Assembly: GCA_950295325.1 (NCBI GenBank) | Contig: OX485806.1 | Coordinates: 46,185,169 to 46,249,168, forward strand | Length of the DNA stretch: 64,000 nt | Direction of reading: 5' to 3' | Source: Polytrichum commune | Lineage: Eukaryota; Streptophyta; Polytrichopsida; Polytrichales; Polytrichaceae | Notes under the pieces: generated by a model | What the model was told of the DNA's origin: nothing | Databases searched by the model: none | Seen by the model: only the letters and a program-made list of their open reading frames with translations | In this document: piece after piece, positions 1-10,740 of the stretch | How positions within the stretch are numbered: the first letter of the stretch is position 1 | Layout of the letters: each line of letters starts with the position of its first letter | Position numbers and translations under genes: made by a program

Positions 1-3000
1 GCTTACTTAGCTCTTCAATAAGGCTCAAAGTGTTGTTTTTCTGGCTAACTGAGTAAGGGGGCTGACTTAAATGTGGCTTAGTTAGGTCTTGAATTAGGCT
101 CAAAGTGTTGTTTTTCTGGCTAACTGAGTAAGGGGAAAACTTAAATGTGGCTTAGTTAGGTCCTCCATTAGGCTCAAAGTGTTGTTTTTGTGGCTAACTG
201 AGTAAGCGGCAGACCCAAATGTGGCTTAGTTAGGTCTTCCATTAGGCTCAAAGTGTTGTTTTTGTGGCTAACTGAGTAAGGGGGCTGACTTAAATGTGGC
301 TTACTTAGCTCTTCAATAAGGCTCAAAGTGTTGTTTTTCTGGCTAACTGAGTAAGGGGGCTGACTTAAATGTGGCTTAGTTAGGTCTTGAATTAGGCTCA
401 AAGTGTTGTTTTTCTGGCTAACTGACTAAGGGGAAAACTTAAATGTGGCTTAGTTAGGTCTTCCATTAGGCTCAAAGTGTTGTTTTTGTGGCTAACTGAG
501 TAAGGGGGCTAACTTAAATGTGGCTTACTTAGCTCTTCAATAAGGCTCAAAGTGTTGATTTTGTGGCTAACTGAGTAAGGTGGCTGACTTAAATGTGGCT
601 TAGTTAGGTCTTGAATTAGGCTGAAAGTGTTGTTTTTCTGGCTAACTGAGTAAGGGGCAGACTTATATGTGGCTTAGTTAGGTCTTCCATTAGGCTCAAA
701 GTGTTGTTTTTGTGGCTAACTGAGTAAGGATGCTGACTTAAATGTGGCTTACTTAGCTCTTCAATAAGGCTCAAAGTGTTGATTTTGTGGCTAACTGAGT
801 AAGGGGGCTAACTTAAATGTGGCTTACTTAGCTCTTCAATAAGCCTCAAAGTGTTGATTTTGTGGCTAACTGAGTAAGGGGCAGACTTAAATGTGGCTTA
901 GTTAGGTCTTCCATTAGGCTCAAAGTGTTGTTTTTGTGGCTAACTGAGTAAGGATGCTGACTTAAATGTGGCTTACTTAGCTCTTCAATAAGGCTCAAAG
1001 TGTTGATTTTGTGGCTAACTGAGTAAGGGGGCTCACTTAAATGTGGCTTACTTAGCTCTTCAATAAGGCTCAAAGTGTTGATTTTGTGGCTAACTGAGTA
1101 AGGGGCAGACTTAAATGTGGCTTAGTTAGGTCTTCCATTAGGCTCAAAGTATTGTTTTTGTGGCTAAGTGAGTAAGGATGCTGACTTAAATGTGGCATAC
1201 TTGGCTCTTCAATAAGGCTCAAAGTGTTGATTTTGTGGCTAACTGAGTAAGGGGCAGACTTAAATGTGGCTTAGTTAGGTCTTCCATTAGGCTCAAAGTA
1301 TTGTTTTTGTGGCTAACTGAGTAAGGATGCTGACTTAAATGTGGCTTAATTAGCTCTTCAATAAGGCTCAAAGTGTTGATTTTGTGGCTAACTGAGTAAG
1401 GGGCCTGACTTAAATGTGGCTTACTTCGCTCTTCCATTAGGCTCAAAGTGTTGATTTTGTGGCTAACTGAGTATGGGGGCTGACTTAAATGTGGCTTAGT
1501 TAGGTCTTCCATTAGGCTCAAAGTGTTGTTTTCCTGGCTAACTGAGTAAGGGGTAGACTTAAATGTGGCTTAGTTAGGTCTTCCATTAGGCTCAAAGTGT
1601 TGTTTTTGTGGCTAACTGAGTAAGGATGCTGACTTAAATGTGGCTTACTTAGCTCTTCAATAAGGCTCAAAGTGTTGATTTTGTGGCTAACTGAGTAAGG
1701 GGGCTGACTTAAATGTGGCTTACTTAGCTCTTCAATAAGGCTCAAAGTGTTGTTTTTCTGGCTAACTGAGTAAGGGGGCTGACTTAAATGTGGCTTAGTT
1801 AGGTCTTGAATTAGGCTCAAAGTGTTGTTTTTCTGGCTAACTGAGTAAGGGGAAAACTTAAATGTGGCTTAGTTAGGTCCTCCATTAGGCTCAAAGTGTT
1901 GTTTTTGTGGCTAACTGAGTAAGCGGCAGACCCAAATGTGGCTTAGTTAGGTCTTCCATTAGGCTCAAAGTGTTGTTTTTGTGGCTAACTGAGTAAGGGG
2001 GCTGACTTAAATGTGGCTTACTTAGCTCTTCAATAAGGCTCAAAGTGTTGTTTTTCTGGCTAACTGAGTAAGGGGGCTGACTTAAATGTGGCTTAGTTAG
2101 GTCTTGAATTAGGCTCAAAGTGTTGTTTTTCTGGCTAACTGAGTAAGGGGAAAACTTAAATGTGGCTTAGTTAGGTCTTCCATTAGGCTCAAAGTGTTGT
2201 TTTTGTGGCTAACTGAGTAAGGGGGCTAACTTAAATGTGGCTTACTTAGCTCTTCAATAAGGCTGAAAGTGTTGTTTTTGTGACTAACTGAGTAAGCGGC
2301 AGACTCAAATGTGGCTTAGTTAGGTCTTCCATTAGGCTCAAAGTGTTGATTTTGTGGCTAACTGAGTAAGGTGGCTGACTTAAATGTGGCTTAGTTAGGT
2401 CTTGAATTAGGCTGAAAGTGTTGTTTTTCTGGCTAACTGAGTAAGGGGCAGACTTATATGTGGCTTAGTTAGGTCTTCCATTAGGCTCAAAGTGTTGTTT
2501 TTGTGGCTAACTGAGTAAGGATGCTGACTTAAATGTGGCTTACTTAGCTCTTCAATAAGGCTCAAAGTGTTGATTTTGTGGCTAACTGAGTAAGGGGGCT
2601 AACTTAAATGTGGCTTACTTAGCTCTTCAATAAGCCTCAAAGTGTTGATTTTGTGGCTAACTGAGTAAGGGGCAGACTTAAATGTGGCTTAGTTAGGTCT
2701 TCCATTAGGCTCAAAGTGTTGTTTTTGTGGCTAACTGAGTAAGGATGCTGACTTAAATGTGGCTTACTTAGCTCTTCAATAAGGCTCAAAGTGTTGATTT
2801 TGTGGCTAACTGAGTAAGGGGGCTCACTTAAATGTGGCTTACTTAGCTCTTCAATAAGGCTCAAAGTGTTGATTTTGTGGCTAACTGAGTAAGGGGCAGA
2901 CTTAAATGTGGCTTAGTTAGGTCTTCCATTAGGCTCAAAGTATTGTTTTTGTGGCTAAGTGAGTAAGGATGCTGACTTAAATGTGGCATACTTGGCTCTT

Positions 3001-6000
3001 CAATAAGGCTCAAAGTGTTGATTTTGTGGCTAACTGAGTAAGGGGCAGACTTAAATGTGGCTTAGTTAGGTCTTCCATTAGGCTCAAAGTATTGTTTTTG
3101 TGGCTAACTGAGTAAGGATGCTGACTTAAATGTGGCTTAATTAGCTCTTCAATAAGGCTCAAAGTGTTGATTTTGTGGCTAACTGAGTAAGGGGCCTGAC
3201 TTAAATGTGGCTTACTTCGCTCTTCCATTAGGCTCAAAGTGTTGATTTTGTGGCTAACTGAGTATGGGGGCTGACTTAAATGTGGCTTAGTTAGGTCTTC
3301 CATTAGGCTCAAAGTGTTGTTTTCCTGGCTAACTGAGTAAGGGGTAGACTTAAATGTGGCTTAGTTAGGTCTTCCATTAGGCTCAAAGTGTTGTTTTTGT
3401 GGCTAACTGAGTAAGGATGCTGACTTAAATGTGGCTTACTTAGCTCTTCAATAAGGCTCAAAGTGTTGATTTTGTGGCTAACTGAGTAAGGGGCAGACTT
3501 AAATGTGGCTTAGTTAGGTCTTCCATTAGGCTCAAAGTGTTGTTTTTGTGGCTAACTGAGTAAGGATGCTGACTTAAATGTGGCTTACTTAGCTCTTCAA
3601 TAAGGCTCAAAGTGTTGATTTTGTAGCTAACTGAGTAAGGGGGCTGACTTAAATGTGGCTTACTTAGCTCTTCAATAAGGCTCAAAGTGTTGTTTTTGTG
3701 GCTAACTGAGTAAGGGGCAGACTGAAATGTGGCTTAGTTAGGTCTTCCATTAGGCTCAAAGTGTTGTTTTTGTGGCTAACTGAGTAAGGGGGCTGACTTA
3801 AATGTGGCTTACTTAGCTCTTCAATAAGGCTCAAAGTGTTGTTTTTCTGGCTAACTGAGTAAGGGGGCTGACTTAAATGTGGCTTAGTTAGGTCTTGAAT
3901 TAGGCTCAAAGTGTTGTTTTTCTTGCTAACTGAGTAAGGGGAAAACTTAAATGTGGCTTAGTTAGGTCTTCCATTAGGCTCAAAGTGTTGTTTTTGTGGC
4001 TAACTCAGTAAGGGGGCTAACGTAAATGTGGCTTACTTAGCTCTTCAATAAGGCTCAAAGTGTTGATTTTGTGGCTAACTGAGTAAGGGGCAGACTTAAA
4101 TGTGGCTTAGTTAGGTCTTCCATTAGGCTCAAAGTGTTGTTTTTGTGGCTAAGTGAGTAAGGATGCTGACTTAAATGTGGCTTACTTAGCTCTTCAATAA
4201 GGCTCAAAGTGTTGATTTTGTGGCTAACTGAGTAAGGGGGCTAACTTAAATGTGGCTTACTTAGCTCTTCAATAAGGCTCAAAGTGTTGATTTTGTGGCT
4301 AACTGAGTAAGGGGCAGACTTAAATGTGGCTTAGTTAGGTCTTCCATTAGGCTCAAAGTATTGTTTTTGTGGCTAAGTGAGTAAGGATGCTGACTTAAAT
4401 GTGGCATACTTGGCTCTTCAATAAGGCTCAAAGTGTTGATTTTGTGGCTAACTGAGTAAGGGGCAGACTTAAATGTGGCTTAGTTAGGTCTTCCATTAGG
4501 CTCAAAGTATTGTTTTTGTGGCTAACTGAGTAAGGATGCTGACTTAAATGTGGCTTAATTAGCTCTTCAATAAGGCTCAAAGTGTTGATTTTGTGGCTAA
4601 CTGAGTAAGGGGCCTGACTTAAATGTGGCTTACTTCGCTCTTCCATTAGGCTCAAAGTGTTGATTTTGTGGCTAACTGAGTATGGGGGCTGACTTAAATG
4701 TGGCTTAGTTAGGTCTTCCATTAGGCTCAAAGTGTTGTTTTCCTGGCTAACTGAGTAAGGGGTAGACTTAAATGTGGCTTAGTTAGGTCTTCCATTAGGC
4801 TCAAAGTGTTGTTTTTGTGGCTAACTGAGTAAGGATGCTGACTTAAATGTGGCTTACTTAGCTCTTCAATAAGGCTCAAAGTGTTGATTTTGTGGCTAAC
4901 TGAGTAAGGGGCAGACTTAAATGTGGCTTAGTTAGGTCTTCCATTAGGCTCAAAGTGTTGTTTTTGTGGCTTACTGAGTAAGGATGCTGACTTAAATGTG
5001 GCTTACTTAGCTCTTCAATAAGGCTCAAAGTGTTGATTTTGTAGCTAACTGAGTAAGGGGGCTGACTTAAATGTGGCTTACTTAGCTCTTCAATAAAGCT
5101 CAAAGTGTTGTTTTTGTGGCTAACTGAGTAAGGGGCAGACTGAAATGTGGCTTAGTTAGGTCTTCCATTAGGCTCAAAGTGTTGTTTTTGTGGCTAACTG
5201 AGTAAGGGGGCTGACTTAAATGTGGCTTACTTAGCTCTTCAATAAGGCTCAAAGTGTTGTTTTTCTGGCTAACTGAGTAAGGGGGCTGACTTAAATGTGG
5301 CTTAGTTAGGTCTTGAATTAGGCTCAAAGTGTTGTTTTTCTTGCTAACTGAGTAAGGGGAAAACTTAAATGTGGCTTAGTTAGGTCTTCCATTAGGCTCA
5401 AAGTGTTGTTTTTGTGGCTAACTCAGTAAGGGGGCTAACTTAAATGTGGCTTACTTAGCTCTTCAATAAGGCTGAAAGTGTTGTTTTTGTGGCTAACTGA
5501 GTAAGGTGGCTGACTTAAATGTGGGTTAGTTAGGTCTTGAATTAGGCTGAAAGTGTTGTTTTTCTGGCTAACTGAGTAAGGGGCAGACTTATATGTGGCT
5601 TAGTTAGGTCTTCCACTAGGCTCAAAGTGTTGTTTTTGTGGCTAACTGAGTAAGGATGCTGACTTAAATGTGGCTTACTTAGCTCTTCAATAAGGCTCAA
5701 AGTGTTGTTTTTCTGGCTAACTGAGTAAGGGGCAGACTTAAATGTGGCTTAGTTAGGTCTTTCATTAGGCTCAAAGTGTTGTATTTGTGGCTAACTGAGT
5801 AAGGATGCTGACTTAAATGTGGCTTACTTAGCTCTTCAATAAGACTCAAAGTGTTGTTTTTGTGGCTAACTGAGTAAGGGGCAGACTGAAATGTGGCTTA
5901 GTTAGGTCTTCCATTAGGCTCAAAGTGTTGTTTTTGTGGCTAAGTGAGTAAGGATGCTGACTTAAATGTGGCTTACTTAGCTCTTCAATAAGGCTCAAAG

Positions 6001-6403
6001 TGTTGATTTTGTGGCTAACTGAGTAAGGGGGCTGACTTAAATGTGGCTTAGTTAGGTCTTGAATTAGGCTCAAAGTGTTGTTTTTCTGGCTAACTGAGTA
6101 AGGGGCAGACTTAAATGTGGCTTAGTTAGGTCTTCCATTAGGCTCAAAGTGTTGTTTTTGTGGCTAACTGAGTAAGGATGCTGACTTAAATGTGGCTTAC
6201 TTAGCTCTTCAATAAGGCTCAAAGTGTTGATTTTGTGGCTAACTGAGTAAGGGGGCTGACTTAAATGTGGCTTACTTAGCTCTTCAATAAGGCTCAAAGT
6301 GTTGTTTTTGTGGCTAACTGAGTAAGGGGCAGACTGAAATGTGGCTTAGTTAGGTCTTCCATTAGGCTCAAAGTGTTGTTTTTGTGGCTAACTGAGTAAG
6401 GAT
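1..6403. repeat. Satellite array, 74/75-bp monomers (left block, continues off the window)
   Basis: Head-to-tail monomers, about 86 by division. Each carries the landmarks CTCAAAGTGTTG, GTGGCTAACTGAGTAAGG and ACTTAAATGTGGCTTA. Monomers are 75 bp when the spacer reads GGATGCTGAC or GGGGGCTGAC, and 74 bp when it reads GGGGCAGAC, GGGGCTGAC or GGGGAAAAC. Three monomer types recur by the segment after GGCTTA: GTTAGGTCTTCCATTAGG, CTTAGCTCTTCAATAAGG and GTTAGGTCTTGAATTAGG. Larger duplications are visible: positions 1 to about 540 recur 1717 bp downstream, about 600-1790 recur 1791 bp downstream, and about 2950-4010 recur 1418 bp downstream. No gene is present. Open frames on the minus strand start at TTG and simply follow the 75-bp period. 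Confidence 0.97.
6399..6403. other. Target-site duplication AGGAT, left copy (copia insertion)
   Basis: AGGAT directly precedes the element at 6404 and is repeated directly after it at 13084-13088. Removing the element and one copy restores an ordinary monomer (GAGTAAGGATGCTGACTT), so this is a clean integration site. Confidence 0.95.
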
Positions 6404-6593
6404 TATTGAAATGAGAGGAAGAAGCAAAGAGATCAGCGTAGGAAGCAAGAACACAATACACAATGGTTGCATACAATGGAGAGAGTGATTAGCTCCTCCC
6501 CTTATGCCTTTATTTATATGTATGGGTTAGGACCAGCGTAGACAACCCATATGGGACAATGTCACCGTTGCAACCTAATACTATCTTCCAATA
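6404..6593 (-). repeat. Copia 3' LTR (190 bp)
   Basis: This is the downstream LTR in the element's orientation. Its ends are TATTG and CAATA, a 5-bp inverted repeat that replaces the usual TG...CA termini. It is identical to the other LTR except at 6579. The minus strand reads TATAAATAAAG at about 6508-6518, which can serve as a TATA box and overlaps an AATAAA poly(A)-type signal. The last codons and the stop of the polyprotein (6581-6593) lie inside this LTR. Confidence 0.96.
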
Positions 6594-9500
6594 CTCCCAG
6601 TTTGCGAGGTGGCATTGTTCTCCAACCCCATTATTTCACTTAACCCCTCATGCCTATCTCTCGCTAAAGCCTTTGTTAGAATGTCCGCTATCATATATTG
6701 CGTTGGACAATATTCTAACTCTACAATTTTGTTTTCAATTTTTTCTCTAATGAAATGATGTTGCACATCTATATGCTTCGACCTATCATGGTTGGTTGGG
6801 TTCTTAGCTAATGCCATAGAACCTTGGTTGTCGCACATGATGGTCGTGGCCTCTTCTTGTACACAACCTACATCCTCCATTAATTGCCTTAGCCAAATGG
6901 CCTCCCTCGTGCATCGGTTCATGGCCATGTACTCCGCCTCCATTGTTGATTGTGCCACCGTTTGTTGCCGTTTGCTATTCCACGAAACGGCTCCGTCTCC
7001 AACAAAGAATACGTACCCGGACGTGGACCTACGGTTTTCCACATCGCCGGCCCAATCCGCATCCGAATATCCTTTGACGTTAATATGATTGCCTCCGATG
7101 CGCAACTTCATATCTAAGGTGCCCTTCAAGTAGCGCATGATCCGTTTGACCGCCATCCAATGCATCGGACCCGGTTTCGACATATACCGGCTTACCACGC
7201 TTACCGCAAATGCGAGGTCCGGTCTTGTGGCCACCATTGCGTACATCAACAACCCCACCGCTTCTTGATACGGAATGTCCTTCATTTCGTGTGAATGCTC
7301 CTCGTATTCCTCCTCCGAAAGCTTCGCCAATGAGGTATTGGTGTCGAGCGGGGTTGAGATGGGCTTGCAATCGCTCATGCCGAATCGCTCCAAAATGGTT
7401 TCGATGTAGCTTCGTTGATGCATGGTGATGGTGCGCGTCCTCCTATCCCGCTCGAAATGGACTCCGAGGAAGAAATGCAATTCGCCGAGGTCGCTCATCT
7501 CGAACTCCTTCTCGAGGCTAGCCTTCAACTCGTTGATCATGTCCACGTCGTCCGACAAAATCACGAGGTCGTCCACATATATGATGACAATCACAATGTA
7601 GTTGCAAGTTTGCAAAACATACAACGAGTGATCCGCATGGCTCCTCGAAAAGCCTTTGTTCACGAAGAACACGTGAATGCATTCGTACCATGCTCGTCCG
7701 GATTGCTTCAATCCGTAGAGCGTTTTCCTCAACTTGCATACGAGATGCTCTCGGCCTTTTTGCACGAACCCCTCCGGTTGCTCCATGTAGATCACCACGT
7801 CCAATTCGCCGTTCAAGAATGCGGTCTTCACGACCATTTGATGTATCTCCAACCCCATGGCCGCCGCCAATGCGAGTATGACTCGAATGGTGTTGAATTT
7901 GGCCACCGGTGCAAAGGTTTCGCTAAAGTCTACGCCTTCCACTTGCGAGCACCCCTTTGCTACTAACCTTGCTTTGAAACGAACCACCACGCCTCTCGCA
8001 TCTTTTTTCGTTTTAAACACCCATTTGCACTTCACGGCCTTGCGGCCCTTCGGCAACGGAGTTAACTCCCACGTGCCGTTAGCAATGAGAGATTCGAACT
8101 CCTCTTGCACAGCCAACTCCCACTCGCTCGCATCACTCGATTGAATGGCCTCTCTCACATTTCTAGGTTCCCCGATGGTTGCCATGTTTGCATGCTCTTT
8201 GTCTTGGGGCGGCGGAATGTGGTTCTTCCACCATTCCCCGAGCGGTTTGCGTGCCCTATCCGGATACCTAGAATGGCCCATGGTTTCATTGCTATGTTGC
8301 GGTGGTGGAGGTGCTTTGGTTGCGGGTTTCTTACCGTAGTCAAGTTTCGATGCCTCCGCGCTACGAGTGGATTTCGTGGCCGGAATGTTGGCCTCCGCAT
8401 CCTCCTCCTCCTCGATGTCGAGCTCCTCCAAAGGATCGTCGCCGTTGGCCTCCGACTCGTCCACGTCCGATTTGGCGGATATGTCCACCTTGACCGCCGG
8501 TGTTTCGTCAATGCTCCCACTTGGACAATCCTCCAAATGCGTTTTGTCCTCGAAAAACACCACGTCCGGACTCTTGATGATTTTCTTCGTCTCCAAGCAA
8601 ATGAGCCGGTACGCCTTCGTGCCTTCGCAATATCCGAGGAACAAACACTTGACGCCCTTCGCGTCCAACTTCGTCCGCCGTTGATCCGGCACCTTCGCAT
8701 AAGCCACGCAACCGAACACGCGCATGTGGGACACGTGCGGCATCCTCCCGCTCCACGCTTCCTCGGGCGTCTTACCTTCCACGGCCTTCGTGGGGCACCG
8801 GTTGCGCACGTACACCGCATTGCACACCGCCTCCGCCCAAAATTCGTGGCCGAGGCGTTGGGCATGAATCATGGACCGCACCATCTCCACGATGGTGCGA
8901 TTGGCCCGTTCGGCCACCCCGTTTTGTTGCGGCGTGTAAGGTGAAGAATTTTGGCGTGCGATGCCATGTTTGCTTAAAAAATCGTCGAATGCCTTAGAAA
9001 TGTATTCCCCGCCGTTATCCGTCCTAAGGACCTTCACTACGTGTTCCGATTGCCTCTCCACCAAGGTTTTCCATTCTTTGAACCTTGCCAACACCTCGCT
9101 CTTGGATTTGAGCACATACACCCAAATCTTGCGCGAAAAATCGTCGATGAAGGTGAGAAAATACCTTGCCCCTCCGATGGACGGCGTTTTCATCGGCCCG
9201 CACACGTCGGAATGCACGAGCTCCAAGATCTTGGTGGCGCGGGTGCCTCCCTCCGTGGGAAACGGACGCCTCGCTTGCTTGCCTTGGACGCATCCTTCGC
9301 ACGCGAACGAATGCACGTCGTTGGGCACCGCTTGCACGTCCATGCCGCTCACCATGGTTTGGAGCGATTTCACGCTATTGGCGTTGAGATGCCCCAACCT
9401 CTTGTGCCAAAGCTCCAAAGGATGCGAGTCGGCCTCCGAATGCGCCAAAGAACTCGTTTCGGCCTCATGCATCACCTTCGTGTCCAATTGGTACAAATTG

Positions 9501-10642
9501 GACTCCAACGACGCCACGGCCAACATCTCGCCGTTGCTCGCCCTCACCACGCATCCCAACGTGTTGAAATGCACTTTCAAACCCCGCGATATGAGTTTGC
9601 TCACCGAAAGCAAGTTGGAATGCAAGTCGGGCACGTGAAGCACGTCGTGCATTCTAATGCTCCGTGCACGACCCTTCACACGTGTTTCCACTAGGATGGA
9701 GCCTTTGCCTAGGACCTCTACGATGCCATTGTCACCCATAAACACTTTACGGCCCGAAATGGATTCGTATGTGTCGAAAAATTGCTTATGCGGTGTCATG
9801 TGGTTCGAGGCCCCCGAATCAACTATCCATCTAGTGGTGGGGGTTTTAGACGCCCCATCTCTCACAACAAATGCAAAATCATCGCTCGACCTCGCGATGT
9901 TGGCATTCACCTTGCGTTTCAATCGACAATTGCGAGCAAGGTGGCCCAACTTACCACAATTGTAGCACCTCGGGCCCTCACCTCGCCTCTCGTTGTTGTC
10001 GAACGTGCGAGGTTGGCGGGACAACATGGCCGCATCGTCTCCTTGAGGCTCTTTCTCCTTCCTCTTGGACACCTCGTGCATGAGACGTGCGGTGATGAAA
10101 TCCAACGTGAGTTCCTTCATGGGGCGCGTCTCCAACGCCGTGATCAAATGGTCGAATGAAGGCGGTAGGCTATCGAGCAAGGTCATGACCACATCCTCGT
10201 CCTTCATTGGCACCTCCAAGCATGTGAGTTGGTCGGCGAGAGATTTTACCTTGTTGATGTGGTCGAGGATGTCGGCGCCTTCGTCCATCTTGATGGTGAA
10301 AAACTTGCGCCTAATGAACAAGATGTTGGACAAGCTTTTGGTTTCGTGGATGTTGCACAACGTCTTCCACGCTTCCGCCGGTCCTTTACACCCTTTGATG
10401 TGCGCCAACTCCTTGTCCACCAAGCTCGTGGCAATGATGGCGAAGGCTTTCTTGCATCGACGCTCGTACGCCTTCTTGACCTCGTCGCTCGCCGTGGACG
10501 GTGGCGGCAACTCCGAACCCTCCACGATCTCCCAAAGGTCTTTGGTGGACATCACCATCTCCAACTTGAACTTGTAGAGGTTGAAGTTGTCGCCGCCGAA
10601 CTTGTCGAGCGTGATGTGGCCATCGCCCTCACTAGAAGCCAT
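6581..10642 (-). CDS. Ty1/copia Gag-Pol polyprotein (1353 codons, RT motif A aspartate replaced)
   Basis: Single polyprotein that would make the capsid and the enzymes for reverse transcription and integration in cytoplasmic virus-like particles and the nucleus. Numbered from the ATG at 10640-10642, the domains are: UBN2/DUF4219-like gag, about 5-215; CCHC zinc knuckle CYNCGKLGHLARNC, 226-239; aspartic protease DSGAS, catalytic D275; integrase HHCC finger H413, H418, C448, C451; integrase core D479, D542, E578 (DD35E spacing); reverse transcriptase about 858-1095 with YVDD at 1022-1025; RNase H D1194, E1237, D1271. In RT motif A the expected aspartate before VKTAFLNG is V937 (codon 7832-7834, GTC), which should abolish polymerase activity. 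A longer frame to 10672 begins at GTG right after a TAA. The ATG at 10642 has A at -3 and G at +4 and is preferred. The stop TAG (6581-6583) lies in the 3' LTR. Coding DNA is GC-rich compared with the AT-rich satellite. Confidence 0.95.
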   Translation of the reverse strand: MASSEGDGHITLDKFGGDNFNLYKFKLEMVMSTKDLWEIVEGSELPPPSTASDEVKKAYERRCKKAFAIIATSLVDKELAHIKGCKGPAEAWKTLCNIHETKSLSNILFIRRKFFTIKMDEGADILDHINKVKSLADQLTCLEVPMKDEDVVMTLLDSLPPSFDHLITALETRPMKELTLDFITARLMHEVSKRKEKEPQGDDAAMLSRQPRTFDNNERRGEGPRCYNCGKLGHLARNCRLKRKVNANIARSSDDFAFVVRDGASKTPTTRWIVDSGASNHMTPHKQFFDTYESISGRKVFMGDNGIVEVLGKGSILVETRVKGRARSIRMHDVLHVPDLHSNLLSVSKLISRGLKVHFNTLGCVVRASNGEMLAVASLESNLYQLDTKVMHEAETSSLAHSEADSHPLELWHKRLGHLNANSVKSLQTMVSGMDVQAVPNDVHSFACEGCVQGKQARRPFPTEGGTRATKILELVHSDVCGPMKTPSIGGARYFLTFIDDFSRKIWVYVLKSKSEVLARFKEWKTLVERQSEHVVKVLRTDNGGEYISKAFDDFLSKHGIARQNSSPYTPQQNGVAERANRTIVEMVRSMIHAQRLGHEFWAEAVCNAVYVRNRCPTKAVEGKTPEEAWSGRMPHVSHMRVFGCVAYAKVPDQRRTKLDAKGVKCLFLGYCEGTKAYRLICLETKKIIKSPDVVFFEDKTHLEDCPSGSIDETPAVKVDISAKSDVDESEANGDDPLEELDIEEEEDAEANIPATKSTRSAEASKLDYGKKPATKAPPPPQHSNETMGHSRYPDRARKPLGEWWKNHIPPPQDKEHANMATIGEPRNVREAIQSSDASEWELAVQEEFESLIANGTWELTPLPKGRKAVKCKWVFKTKKDARGVVVRFKARLVAKGCSQVEGVDFSETFAPVAKFNTIRVILALAAAMGLEIHQMVVKTAFLNGELDVVIYMEQPEGFVQKGREHLVCKLRKTLYGLKQSGRAWYECIHVFFVNKGFSRSHADHSLYVLQTCNYIVIVIIYVDDLVILSDDVDMINELKASLEKEFEMSDLGELHFFLGVHFERDRRTRTITMHQRSYIETILERFGMSDCKPISTPLDTNTSLAKLSEEEYEEHSHEMKDIPYQEAVGLLMYAMVATRPDLAFAVSVVSRYMSKPGPMHWMAVKRIMRYLKGTLDMKLRIGGNHINVKGYSDADWAGDVENRRSTSGYVFFVGDGAVSWNSKRQQTVAQSTMEAEYMAMNRCTREAIWLRQLMEDVGCVQEEATTIMCDNQGSMALAKNPTNHDRSKHIDVQHHFIREKIENKIVELEYCPTQYMIADILTKALARDRHEGLSEIMGLENNATSQTGSIGR
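6594..6603 (-). other. Polypurine tract, copia
   Basis: The minus strand reads AAACTGGGAG directly against the 3' LTR boundary. This purine run is where second-strand priming is expected. It is unusual in being translated: it lies within the last codons of the polyprotein frame. Confidence 0.7.
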
Positions 10643-10740
10643 TTTGCAACTCAAATGCAAGCTCCCACTCACTTAATGTACGACGAGGGCTAAAAAACCC
10701 TCGAAAATTTTAGAATTTGATTTTAAACTTTGGAATTAAT
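10643..10740 (-). other. Leader segment between gag ATG and tandem repeats, with a hairpin
   Basis: About 100 bp of non-repetitive leader next to gag. It contains a perfect 6-bp stem CGAGGG/CCCTCG with an 8-base A-rich loop at 10684-10703, about 42-61 nt upstream of the ATG in the element's RNA. No ORF is present. Confidence 0.6.

Noticed and set aside
1-6400. Many minus-strand open frames of 60-150 codons made of 25-residue repeats (SLIEELSKPHLSQ-type) across all satellite blocks
   Set aside because: They begin at TTG, not ATG; they exist because the 75-bp monomer has no stop in one frame, and they end wherever a 74-bp monomer shifts frame. No domain, start context or conservation beyond the DNA repeat.
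8105-8944. A 279-codon plus-strand open frame and other frames opposite the copia polyprotein
   Set aside because: Shadows of the GC-rich gag-pol frame on the other strand; no recognisable domain.
10643-10672. A ten-codon N-terminal extension of the copia polyprotein
   Set aside because: It would need GTG initiation directly after a TAA. The first ATG at 10640-10642 has a good context and begins the conserved gag sequence.
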